In this document: piece after piece, positions 25,793 to 36,900 of the stretch
Layout of the letters: the number at the start of each line of letters is the position of its first letter
How positions within the stretch are numbered: position 1 is the first letter of the stretch
Assembly (NCBI RefSeq): GCF_002127535.1
Contig: NZ_MUBJ01000001.1
Location: 372,001-436,000, forward strand
Reading direction: 5' to 3'
DNA: 64,000 nucleotides
From: Xenorhabdus vietnamensis
Lineage (GTDB): Bacteria; Pseudomonadota; Gammaproteobacteria; Enterobacterales; Enterobacteriaceae
The notes under the pieces: model-generated
Seen by the model: only the letters and a program-made list of their open reading frames with translations
What the model was told of the DNA's origin: nothing
Databases searched by the model: none
Made by a program: the position numbers and the translations under genes

Positions 25793-26860
25793 TTAACGCT
25801 GTTCTACGTCTTGCGTAAATTGGAGGATGATAAATTCCGCAGGTCGAACAGCAGCCAGGCCGACTTTCACAATCATCTGCCCTTGATTAATCTGTTCTGG
25901 TGTCATCGTAATCCCCTTGCCAATCTGCACGAAATAGGCTTCCTCTTCTTTGCTGCCGGCCAGTCCTCCTTGCTGCCACAGGCTATGAAGATAATTGCTG
26001 ATTGCTGCTCTGACGCGCTCCCAAGTCGGCTGGCTGTTAGGCTCAAACATGGCAAAGCTCATGGCGCGCTTAACATCCCGCTCAACAGTATTAAATAAGC
26101 GGCGCACAGGGACATAACGCCAATTGTCATCATCTTTCAGCGTTCTTGCTCCCCAAACGGTGGCACCGGTATTGCTGAAATTGCGAATCATATTGATGGC
26201 GCGACCGGAGTTATATGCACCTTGCAATTCATCTGTGACCAAGAATGCAGGTTCCAGACTACCTTTCAATGCGATATTGGCGGGTGCTTTCCACACTCCG
26301 CGGGATAAATCGACGGAGGAGTAAACTCCTGCTATAACAGCACTGGGTGGGATGGTGGTTTGTGCCCAATCTGCTTTCAACCACGGGTAATAGACTGCGG
26401 CAAACGGTGTGGCGTCATACTTATTCTGGATTGTTTCCGCATCCTTGATAGTCAACTCTTCTTCTGGACCATCAAAAATGGCGAATAATCCTTTGCCTGG
26501 CTGGCATAACGTTCCTGCTACTACTTTAATCTCTTCGCCCGCAGCAACCAGTAAAGTGACATCATCTAAGGTTGGAATAATTTTCTCTAAGCTACTGGTT
26601 TTGACCAAATAACAATATCCTCCGCCATTAGTAAAATAAGCTCGCAGAGAAACGGCCAGTTTATCTTTGTCGTCAAAATTGATTACCAGATTAAGATAAT
26701 CCATCCAGGAATTAATTCGATGAGCAGTATTTTCACCAATATGTTTATTGGCTTCATTTACTGCAAAAACAGGAACAGCGGTGGCGCTATTTGATACGGA
26801 TAAAGCCAGACTATTTAATTCTTCAATATAAACGCCAGGATAACTAATATCGTTTGCCAT
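25793..26860 (-). CDS. pvc2: PVC major contractile sheath protein Pvc2
   Basis: 355-aa sheath protein, the shortest and most canonical of the three copies, expected to be the main sheath subunit. The arm signature YPGVYIEELNSLALSVSNS is at the N-terminus and the conserved core GVWKAPANIALKGSLEP, TVWGARTLKDDDNWRYVPVRRL and GQMIVKVGLAAVRPAEFIIL at the C-terminus. AAGGAAAT precedes ATG 26860. It follows pvc1 by 38 bp. Contraction of this sheath drives the Pvc1 tube into the target membrane. Confidence 0.93.
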   Translation of the reverse strand: MANDISYPGVYIEELNSLALSVSNSATAVPVFAVNEANKHIGENTAHRINSWMDYLNLVINFDDKDKLAVSLRAYFTNGGGYCYLVKTSSLEKIIPTLDDVTLLVAAGEEIKVVAGTLCQPGKGLFAIFDGPEEELTIKDAETIQNKYDATPFAAVYYPWLKADWAQTTIPPSAVIAGVYSSVDLSRGVWKAPANIALKGSLEPAFLVTDELQGAYNSGRAINMIRNFSNTGATVWGARTLKDDDNWRYVPVRRLFNTVERDVKRAMSFAMFEPNSQPTWERVRAAISNYLHSLWQQGGLAGSKEEEAYFVQIGKGITMTPEQINQGQMIVKVGLAAVRPAEFIILQFTQDVEQR

Positions 26861-26898
26861 AAATATTTCCTTATACGAAATGATTAATTGTCAATGCC

Positions 26899-27348
26899 TT
26901 AAATAGCCTGCATAGTCACGCGATCGGCTGTCAGGGTAATTTCCTGAACGGCGATATCATTGCTGGTGGCATCAAAGGAAGGAGAGGTTAATGAGGTAGG
27001 GAAAGCATTAGCGACATTCCAGGTCATTAGTAATTCAGTACCTGCGTCATTGGTTAAGCTGATGGTAATATCTTTTTTCTCGACCTGATTAAGTTGGATA
27101 GAATTAATCCAATCAAACAATTCAGTTTTGCCGGGAAAAACACCTTTACGCAGAGTAATATTAATCGGCTGGCGCTGACCGGGCATTTTGAACCAATTAC
27201 CTACACCATCACGGTATTCAATGGTTTCATAATTAATATCCAGTCCTGAAACACTGTTAAATGGAATTTGCTCATCCCCAACAGAAACAATGAAACGATA
27301 AGAGGGAATAGGATATTCAACCGCAATTTGAGAAGTACTTGTAGACAT
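26899..27348 (-). CDS. pvc1: PVC main inner tube protein Pvc1
   Basis: 149-aa Hcp/gp19-like tube protein, first gene of the PVC operon. The start MSTSTSQIAVEYPIP at 27348 is chosen because AAGAGG lies about six bases upstream and this matches the conserved N-terminus of PVC tube proteins; a longer frame from 27390 has no ribosome binding site. Tube-family motifs include FNSVSGLDINYETIEYRDG, WFKMPGQRQPINITLRKG and DRVTMQAI at the C-terminus. Rings of this protein stack into the hollow tube that carries the cargo. The ops element lies 83 nt upstream. Confidence 0.94.
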   Translation of the reverse strand: MSTSTSQIAVEYPIPSYRFIVSVGDEQIPFNSVSGLDINYETIEYRDGVGNWFKMPGQRQPINITLRKGVFPGKTELFDWINSIQLNQVEKKDITISLTNDAGTELLMTWNVANAFPTSLTSPSFDATSNDIAVQEITLTADRVTMQAI

Positions 27349-27430
27349 AATAGCCTCTTTTGAAATAGAAATGGTTATGATTGATTTCAATTAAAATAAG
27401 ATACAGGGCAATATAATTTATTTGGACAAA

Positions 27431-27439
27431 GCTACCGCC
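27431..27439 (-). promoter_or_regulatory. ops element (RfaH recruitment site) upstream of pvc1
   Basis: On the minus strand this reads GGCGGTAGC within TGGCGGTAGCTTTGT, matching the core of the ops element (GGCGGTAGNNT) used by the antiterminator RfaH. It is correctly oriented, inside the presumed 5' leader 83 nt before the pvc1 start. RfaH-type control suits a 23-kb operon with AT-rich distal genes. The sequence match is direct; RfaH dependence is inferred. Confidence 0.75.
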
Positions 27440-27789
27440 ACAAAATGACAGGTATATCATTCTGAAAATATTCTTTGGGGTTATATTACTCTTGTATCAA
27501 TAGCCATCGTGCCGAAAAATCGCCATTGAGTACATTGCCAATAATGCAATATGCTTTTTATGCAATTTATTTATCTGTCGATAAAAAACACTTTATTTAG
27601 GTGTTTATTAATAATATTGAATGTGTGTTAAAAATAATTTGATAGATATGAGTCTAATTGTTAATAATAAAATCAGAGTGCAATAAAAGAACACTATTAA
27701 AGTAATTAATAAATAGGTTATATAAGATGGATAATGCGGGGAAATACAGATGTGATAATTGGAGGAATTATAGGTGATCTGCTTGAATC

Positions 27790-27848
27790 TATCCAATGGA
27801 TTTCAAGTTGCAGCCAACCAGACCACAACTTGAAAGGTGAAGGATATA
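27790..27848. repeat. Short dispersed palindromic element (Photorhabdus/Xenorhabdus intergenic repeat type)
   Basis: TTTCAAGTTG (27801-27810) and CAACTTGAAA (27826-27835) form a perfect inverted repeat inside an imperfect palindrome running from TATCC to GGATATA. The wording CCAATGGATTTCAAGTTGCAG is, from memory, a common intergenic repeat start in these genera; this copy looks like a short, internally deleted version. It lies in the gene-free region between the NRPS and the PVC operon (27349-27943). Confidence 0.55.
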
Positions 27849-27876
27849 TATTTTCTAATCCGATCGGAAAATAATC

Positions 27877-27916
27877 AGGCGCAATTAATAGGGTTATCAC
27901 CCTAAAAATTGCGCCT
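27877..27916. terminator. Strong hairpin between NRPS and PVC operons
   Basis: AGGCGCAATT (27877-27886) pairs with AATTGCGCCT (27907-27916), with an inner GGGT/ACCC stem. On the plus strand it is followed by a T-run, on the minus strand by TGATTATTTT. It sits 28 bp after the NRPS stop, so it probably ends the NRPS transcript and separates it from the PVC leader. Confidence 0.75.
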
Positions 27917-27943
27917 TTTTTACCAAAAGGGTACTAAATTGAT

Positions 27944-30900
27944 TTAATCAGCCAGTTCTAATATTCCCTCAATATTCTCAATATTCTCAATATTCTCAAT
28001 ATTCTCAATAATCTGTGATTTCTGTTCGATAATATCGTGGTGATCACAGAGCAGTGGTATAACAGACAGATTCTGGCAAGCTTGCCCGATATGGTTGTCA
28101 CTGGCGTACATTGCCTCTGCTGCTGATGTCATCCCGTGTTGAGTTAACTGAGAATGGAATTTCGGCAGTCGGGTGGCTTTGAACAGGGTGACCTGACTAT
28201 GTTGCAAGCGCTGGGATATTTCACTCTGGCAAATGCCATCATCTGCCGGGCCGGCCTCCAGTGCTCGTGCTGCGGCATCACCTTCAAGCCCTAACTCCTG
28301 CAATAACGTTTGCCGCCAGCTTGGGTGCATGGAACTTAAGCTGATCCGATAGAAACTATCCAGCAGATAGAGATGGATATCAGTGACACCTCTGGCTTCC
28401 AGTTGGGCAGCAATTTCCAGCGCAATCAATCCTCCCATTGACCAGCCTAAAATATGCACAGGGCCTTGCGTCAATGGCTGATAGTGTTCCATTTGTTCCA
28501 GATAGAAGCGGGCAATATCATGTAATGAAGTAATTAGCGGCCGATGGTACAGATTGTAATTATCGACTCCCAGACAGTGCAGTTTCCCTTCCAACGTTTT
28601 GGCGATATCCAGATAAACCTCACATCCTGCCATCGCAGGATGGATCATCCACAGTGTTTCCTGAGCTGTTTTTTTGTTCAACGGCTGTATCAATTGGTAT
28701 TCCAGACTATCCAGAATGCCGCGGATATTGCGTTGCTTGAACAGTTCCATCACAGGGATCGTCTGCCCCAGCAAGGCGGACATTTGTTGGCAGACAGGGA
28801 TTGCCAGAATTGATGTACCTCCACATTCAAAAAAGTCATCGCTCACACCAATATGATCCAGTCCCAGTTTCTGTTGCCAGAGCTGACACAGTTGCTGCTC
28901 TTGTTCGGTTTGTGGCGCTTGATAGTGAAGCTGTTTTGGCGCGAAATGATGGAGAGCCGACAGTTGCTTACGGTCAATCTTGCCACTGGAGTTCAGCGGC
29001 AATTCCGGCATCTGCACCAATACAGCCGGCACCATATAAGGCGGCAATGTTTGGGCAAGACGTTGGCGTAAGTCAGCTTCATCAAGGGGCACATCACTGA
29101 CGTAATACGCAGCCAGACTATCAGATGAACCACTGGTTTTGACCAATGCACATTGGCGAATACCTTCCACTGCCATCAGTGTATTTTCAATTTCCCCCAG
29201 CTCAACCCGATAGCCATTGATTTTAACCTGACTATCTATCCGGCCTAAAAATTCAATATTGCCATCCGGCAGCCAGCGCCCTAAATCGCCTGTGCGATAC
29301 AGACGCTCACCACTTATCGGGTGTTGGATGAAGCGTTCTTCTGTGCGGATCGGATCTTGGTAATAGCCTATCGCCAGACCGATTCCACTGATATACATTT
29401 CACCGATGGTTTGGGCCGGTACAGGTTCCAGATCATTATCTAGGATCAGGAAAGCCTGATTGGCTAATGCCTTGCCATAAGGAATGCTCTGGTTATAGCT
29501 GGCATCTTGTGGCACTTCGAATAAAATCGACCAGACCGAGGCTTCGGTGACACCACCGCCGCTGAATATACGGCAGTTGGGAAGCCAATTACGGCAACGC
29601 TGTACATGGTTAACGGGGATCCAATCACCGGATAGCAGCACTCTGTCCATTACAACTAATGTTTTCACTTCCTGCGATGTTTCCACTTCCTGCAATGCTT
29701 CTACTTCTTGTAATAAAAGCTCGAACAACGCGGGAGCCGCATTCCAGATAGTGACGTTGTGTTCACGGATCAGGGTCAGTAAGGCGTCAGGTTGGTATCG
29801 TTGCTCCTCAGTAGGAATCATTAGTCTTCCACCCACACCCAGAACGCCGAAGATGTCATAAACTGACAGATCAAAGCACAGGGCATTGAGTGCCAGCAAA
29901 GTATCTCCCCGCACGACGTTGAGTTTACGGTTGATGTCTATCAGGGTGTTATTCGCCGTGTCATGCCGGATAGCAACGCCTTTCGGCGTTCCTGTCGATC
30001 CAGAAGTGAAAATCACATAAGCCAGACTATCGCAGCGAATAGGGACAGGAAGTGGCATTGGCATAGGTGCTGGCAGGCGCATGGCGCAGCCATCAGGAGC
30101 AATCTGGATAGTTTCACAGGCTTCTGTAGACCATGATTTGGTGCTGATCATCAACCGTGTTCCAGTTTGTTCAATGATTTTCTGGCAACGCGAATGAGGC
30201 CAGGATACGTCCATTGGCACGTAAGCCCGTCCCGCCAGTAAGATTGCCAGAACAGTGATGATTTGCGCCCGGCCTTTGCTGACCTGAACCGCAATCAGTT
30301 CAGATTGGTTGTGAGGATGCTGATGAATTTGCGCCGCCAAAACCTGTGCTGACTGGAGCAATTGTGCGTAGCTGCATTGGCCGATGGCATCAATCAACGC
30401 AATATCATTAGGATGTTGTTCAGCCCAATCGAGGATACCCTGATACAGCGGATGACGATAGAGAGCTGAATCCTGTGTTTCCATTGGCGGCTTCAACAAT
30501 GCGATTCTCTCTTCCGGTGAATACAGGCTGATACTTTTCACCAATTGCTCAGGATGAGCCGCCATCTGCATCAATATATTCTGTAAATGTTTGATCATCC
30601 CATCAATCGTGTCTGGTGCAAACAGCGCGGTGGCGTAGTTAATATTGCCAGACAGTGCCTCATCGCCGTCTTCAAAATAGAAGCCGAGGTCAAATTTGGC
30701 AACATCGTACAAATCCACCAGACTTTGCATGGCGAAGGGGGTATTGGCATCAATATCATTCGCTTTCTGTTCCAGAGAGAAAGAAACCTGAAACAGCGGA
30801 TGGCGCGATAAGTCACGTTTCAGATTCAGGGACTCAACCAGTTTTTCGAAAGGCATATCCTGATGCTGCTGGCTGGTAGTGGTATTGGCGAATACCTGCC

Positions 30901-33900
30901 GGATTTGCTCAGTTACACTCCAATCTGCCGCTATCTGATTACGCAGTACCAACATATTGACGAACATGCCGATCAGCGGTTCTAACTGTGGATGTGAACG
31001 ATTGGCAATTGGGTTACCGACAATAATATCACGTTGACCGCAATATCTGGCCAGCAGGAAATTAACACCAGTCAATAGTACCGAATGCAGGGTGACACCC
31101 AATTGGCGGGCCAATTGTCGCAGCTGATGACTTAACTGTGGTGTGATGGAAAAAGCAACTGTGTGACCACGATGGTCAAAAATGTTGGGGCGTGAGTAGT
31201 CACAGGGCAGTTCCAATTGAGGGCAATGCTGCAACTGTTGTAGCCAGAACTGTTTTAGCGGCTCTAGTTTATTGCTGTCCAGAGATTGCTGTTGCCAGGC
31301 GGAATAATCCATATATTGAATGGACAGTGGTGCTAATGCCGGTGGGCGTTGGTTCAATTCTGCGGCATAAAACTCGGCCAACTCCCTCAACAATATATTC
31401 AGCGACCAGCCATCAAAACTGATGTGATGAACGTTGATCAAACAGAAATAGGAGATGCTCCCATCTGCGTCAATCCGTTGCAGTAGTTTGGCTCTAATGG
31501 GGTATTCGTGGCGCAGATCAAAGATCTGGAAGACTTCCTGATGCAAGAAATCGAACCACGCATCAGCCCGTACCTCAACGCGGGGAACCTGCAACGTTTC
31601 GTCATGGGCTTGCAGGAAAAATGTCTCTTTGTCATCTTGCACAAAAGTACAGCGCAATACCTGATGACGGAGGACTACAGCTTGCAGGCTACGGATAAAA
31701 CTGTCTATTTGGGTATCGTCCCGCAGGCTGAACAATAACGGAATATGATAGACATTATTTTCCGGCATCAACGTTTCGATGAACCAAAGCCGCATTTGTG
31801 AAAAAGACAGGGGGCTACGTTGCAAACCTGCTTGTGGTATTTCATCAAGCTGTTCTATATGGCTTGAGTTGCTTGACAGGAAATTACACAGTGATCTGAT
31901 GGTAGGATGCCGATTCAGGGCGGCTAAAGGTATCTGGCGTTGTAATGCCTGACTGAGACGGTTACTCAGCTGAATCGCCATGATGGAATTGCCGCCCAGT
32001 TGGAAAAAGTTATCGTCTATACCGATCCGTTCAGATGGCAGCAGCTCTGTCCAGATATCGCAGCATTGCTGTTGCAAAGGTGTTTCTGCGGGGCAGTATC
32101 CCTGTTGTAAATCAGTAAAGGTCGGAGCAGGGAACTTACGGCGATCCAGTTTGCCATTGATGGTCATCGGAATGAGGGGCAATGGGATCAATGCACTGGG
32201 CTGCATATAGCTAGGTAGCATGTGTGCCAGCCATTTTCGGATTTCCGCGGGTTCTGTACCACTGGCTGATGTGTAGTAACAAACGATTCGGGGGGATTCT
32301 TTGCCATGAATGATGGCGACCGCCTGATCGACACCTGAGACAGTGACAAGCACACTCTCGATTTCACCAAGCTCGATCCGGTGTCCGCGAATTTTCACCT
32401 GACTGTCGTTACGGCCAAGGTATTCCAATGAACCTTCCTCCAGCCAGCGAACAATATCGCCAGTACGATATAAGCGTGAATGGTCAGTATGTTGCTGGTA
32501 AGGATTGGCAATGAATTTTTCTTGGCTCAATGCAGGTTGATTAAGATAACCGCGCGATAATCCTATACCTGACAGGAATAATTCACCCGGTACGCCGACG
32601 GGCAGTGGTTGCAGATTGGCATCCAGTACATAGGCGCCATTTTGAGCCAATGGTTTGCCAATATTGGTAGCGCCATTGTAACGATAAGGGTTAACGGTGG
32701 CACATACACTGTCTTCGGTTGGGCCATAACAGTTAAATACCTTGCGTCCTTGCGTTGTATAGTGATCCAGCACATCCTGGGATACCGCTTCACCACCTAC
32801 AGCCAGCCATTGCAGACTTTCCGGCAATATCGGTTTGAGTTTGAGTAAGGCAGGTGGCAACATCGCATAACTCATTTGGCATTTTTGCAATAACGTTTGC
32901 AATTCCTGCAAATCATAACGTTGCGCGTCAGATGCCACGACCAGAGTGTGACCACCGACAAATGCCGGGAAGCTCTCCATCAAATGGGCATCAAATACGA
33001 GGGAAGAAAATTGCAGGAAGCGAAGGCCGGGTTGTGCCGTTCCCAATCCCATTCTGGATAGCAGACTGCGTGCCATGATTGCAGGGCCGCGGTGCTCTAT
33101 CAGTGTTCCCTTTGGTTTGCCGGTTGTGCCAGAGGTGTAAATTACATAAGCCAATTGATTCGGCTCAACCTGCGGTAGCAACGGCGATATATTGTCTATG
33201 GTTTCTGTATCTGCCAATTCGCTCAGATAAAGTTGTTGCAGATTAGGGCGTTCAAACAGGGATGACAAGTCCGGCTCAGTCAGTACCAATCGCATTTTGC
33301 TGTCTTGTAAAATGTAATCCAGCCGCTCTGTTGGTGATTTTGTATCCATTGGTACATATGCCGCACCAGCTTTTAGAATGGTCAATAATGCGACAATCAT
33401 ATCAATGCTGCGCTTGCAGCACAGGCCAATCAGCTCACCGGAAGCCAGTTCACGCTGGAAACGCTGACGGTATACAGCACGAAGCTGGGCCGCATAACGT
33501 GATGAAAGATCATCCAACTCTTGATAGCTCAACGTCCGTTGGTCATCCATTAATGCAGAATGATGTGGTGTCAGTCGTGCTTGTCTTTCCAGCAAACCAT
33601 GCAGGGTACTGGGTTCCCATGTTTCTGACCCAGGTGCAGCAAAAGCCCACTCTTCCAATAGCTGCCTGCGCTTGTTGTTACTCAGTGCTGATAACCGCTG
33701 GTGCGAATAATGGAGATGAGAAGGCAGGCGAGCCAGCAATACGTTTAACATTTCCAAAATGGCATTGGCCCGTTCTGCATTCAGGCAACTGAGTTTGTAA
33801 GCCAGAGAAAGTTTCAGGCCTTGTTCTACATCACCTTCTGCAATCAGGTTCAGCGGGTAGTCAGTATCGCCTCTGGCAGCCCTTACACTGGCCTGCATGG

Positions 33901-36900
33901 TAGCTAATTCTGTTGTAGGGTAGTTTTCATAGACAAAGAGTGTCTGGAACAATTTATCGCCACTGAATGACAACTCGGCCAGAGGCTGGTAACTGTAAGT
34001 ATCCAAATCAATCATGCGCTGATGAAGGGTACGAAGCTGTTGCAAGCAAGTCAGCTGTGGCTCCCAATCCATCGCCAGAGGTAATGTATTGATAAATAGA
34101 CCGACGCTATTTTCTATTTCTGCGACAGGATGATTTCGGCCAGACAACGTAATGCCAATAATGGTTTGAGCTTGTTGGCTAAATAGGTGCAATAACTTGT
34201 GCCAGGCGAACTGCAACATAACATTGAGAGTCAGGCCATGATTGCGGGCGGTTTCCTGCAATGACAAAGCAACAGCATGGGATAATGTGAGATGAGTGGT
34301 AGCCTGAGCTTCTGATGCACCATTATCAGGGGTATTCAACAACAGGGAAATATCGGTACTCTCCCAATGCTGGATAGCGAGTTGCTGCCAGTGATTTTGG
34401 CATTCTTCCGCTTGGCTAGCGTAATAACGCTGTGTAGCCAGATAGGCTGTATCGATTTGGATATCTGGAATCTGGCCCGCTTGCAGTTGTTGGTAAGTAT
34501 GGTGAACATATTCCAGCAAGATCTGATTACTCCAGCCATCAATAATAATGTGGTGACTGGTATGAATCAGGCTGTATCGGTCTGCTGCCAGCTTAACCAG
34601 ACAAACGCGCATCAGCTCTGGTTGATGCAGGTCGAACGGCTGATTATTTTGTTGTTGGCTAAGTTCAGCCAATGCTTGTTCTGGTGTGGCGTGGGTACTC
34701 AGATCATGGTATTGCCAGGACAATTCAGCATGCTGGAACACAACTTGCTGAGGCTGATCCTGCCAGTCAAAGCCCGTGCGCAATATAGGATACTTTTGTT
34801 GTGCACATAGCCAAGCCTTGTGGTAATGACGGGGTTCGATAGGCTGTGTGTAATCCAATATAAACTGAAAGTGATAGGTAAAATTATGTGGCTGGCTTAA
34901 GTGATGGTGAATGAACCCCTGTTGCAAACTATTGGCCGCACAGACCCAAACAGGTTCTAACCCTGCCGGCAGCCGCACCAGTAAAGCCGGATCAATCCCA
35001 TGGTCCGTTTCTTTCAGGATGGTATTGGACGGAGAAGCTACACTATCGATTAATCGCATCAACGCAGTCTGGAAGTGGTGATCCAACTGTACAAGCTGTG
35101 TCTGGCTCAGCAAACCATCCCAACGATAATGCAGCGCTTGACCGATAAACCAGACATTAAGTGTAAGCAAATCAGTATCACTATTATTGCTTGAATGAAT
35201 CGTCTGACCCGCTGTTTCAGCAGTGATTTGCCAATCACTTTCGCTTGTCTGTAACTGTCCCAAATAATTGAATACGACAGCCGGATAAGGCAAGGATAAT
35301 GTGTTACGCAAAGTACCGTATGCAATACCTGAATCCGGTACATTGGCGAGGGTAGCCTGGACTTGTGGCAAAGAAATTGCCTTTTCACCATTTGCTTGCT
35401 CACCGTTTGTTTCTCCGCTACCGACAGAAAAATGCAGGGGATACAACGCAGTAAACCAGCCAACAGTGCGGCCAACATCTAATTGCACAGATGGAAGTTG
35501 GCGACCATGTCCTTCCAGTAGCAGCGTGTGGTTTGATATCCCGCTGGCATGGCCCAGAGTATGCAGCAGTGCAGTCAGTAATACCTCATTGGGATTGTAT
35601 TTTTTGGAATTATGTTTGGCGGTACTACTGGTCATGTTTAGCAAACGGACACTGGCTGCGGCTGGCAAAGTTTGCCACAGGTATTGCCGTGTATTGTAGG
35701 TTTCCAGCAGAGGGCGATAATCACACTGCGATACACATTGTTGTTGCCAGAATTCACGTTGAGACTCAAAGTGAGGAGTCTGTTCCACCAGAGCGGCTTG
35801 CCATTGTCGATAGCTGGCTGTCTTAGAGCCGAGTACTTGATCAAGGGCTTTATTATGATCAAGAGCTTCAGCATGATTAAGAGCTTCAACATGATTAAGA
35901 GCTTCGCTATGAGCGAATGCTTCACCATGATAAAGCTGTTTCAAATCATCCAGCAGAATGCGCCATGAGACTGCATCAACAATCAGATGATGCAGGGCAC
36001 AATAAATACGTGCTGAACCATCTGGATAGCCATCAATATAAGCAAAACGCCACAGTGGGCCATTGGCAATATCAAAATCACTTTGCCAGGAATCCAGACG
36101 ATGACTGAACTGGCTCTCACTCAATTGATCATAATGGCAAATTTCTAATGCCGTTGGTATCACCTGTGTGAGATCCAGATAACGTTGGCATCCGACAGAA
36201 AGAAAACGAGTTCTTAGCATATCGTGTCGTTTTGCCAATGCCTGAATCGCGGCTTCTAATTTTTGTGGCATCAAAGGCGGAACCCGGATCAAGAACGCCT
36301 GATTCCAGTGGTTGGAGTGAGTAAATGCCTGTTCGAAGAACCAATTTTGAATAGGATGAAGAGGGAAATCACCCAATAGTATTCCCTGTTCTGCAGGTTG
36401 TACCTGAGTTTCGGTTGTTTCTGTCAACTGTGTTGCCAGCTTGGCAATAGTGCGGCATTGATGTAGTAGCTTGGTGCTGCATGGTAACTGCTGACGTCGC
36501 ATTTCTGAAATCAGGCGGATGACGGAAATAGAATCCCCACCCAGATGGAAAAAGTCATCATCAATGCCAATCTCATCCTGCCCCAGAATATGTTGCCAGA
36601 TAGTTTGCAGCTTGTGTTCCAGCTCCGTGGTTGCAGCACGGTAAAAGTGATGGTTCTGCTTGAAATCGGGTTCTGGTAACGCTGTTGCATCCAGTTTGCC
36701 ATTGATGGTCATCGGCAAGGTTTCCAGCTGCACGAATGCAGAGGGCATCATGTAATCCGGCAGAGAAAGCTGTAATGTGCGGCGGAGATTATCTTCGTTC
36801 AGAGTGATATCTGACACATAGTAGATAACGATTTGTGAGTGATTTTGCTGACCACGCACTTGCACCGTGCATTGGCTTACCCCTGATGCTGCAATAAATG

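Noticed and set aside
3907-27348. PVC locus considered as a type VI secretion system or R-type pyocin/prophage
   Set aside because: There are no TssJLM-type membrane complex genes, no phage capsid or lysis genes, three sheath genes are present, and the ATPase is Pvc15-like, not ClpV.
27608-27900. Two short minus-strand open frames in the NRPS-PVC spacer
   Set aside because: They cover the terminator hairpin and dispersed palindrome; composition is random AT-rich and no start signal is present.
27973-28008. Regular 9-bp repeats considered as a CRISPR or iteron array
   Set aside because: The units are contiguous without spacers and in frame with the NRPS C-terminus, so they are a simple coding tandem repeat.
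35838-35927. 18-bp repeats considered as a CRISPR or regulatory array
   Set aside because: Units are directly adjacent, protein-coding and in frame with the E domain.
14024-35968. Numerous 60-180-codon open frames antisense to the PVC and NRPS genes
   Set aside because: They are mirror frames of strongly conserved coding sequence on the minus strand, without ribosome binding sites or protein-family motifs.
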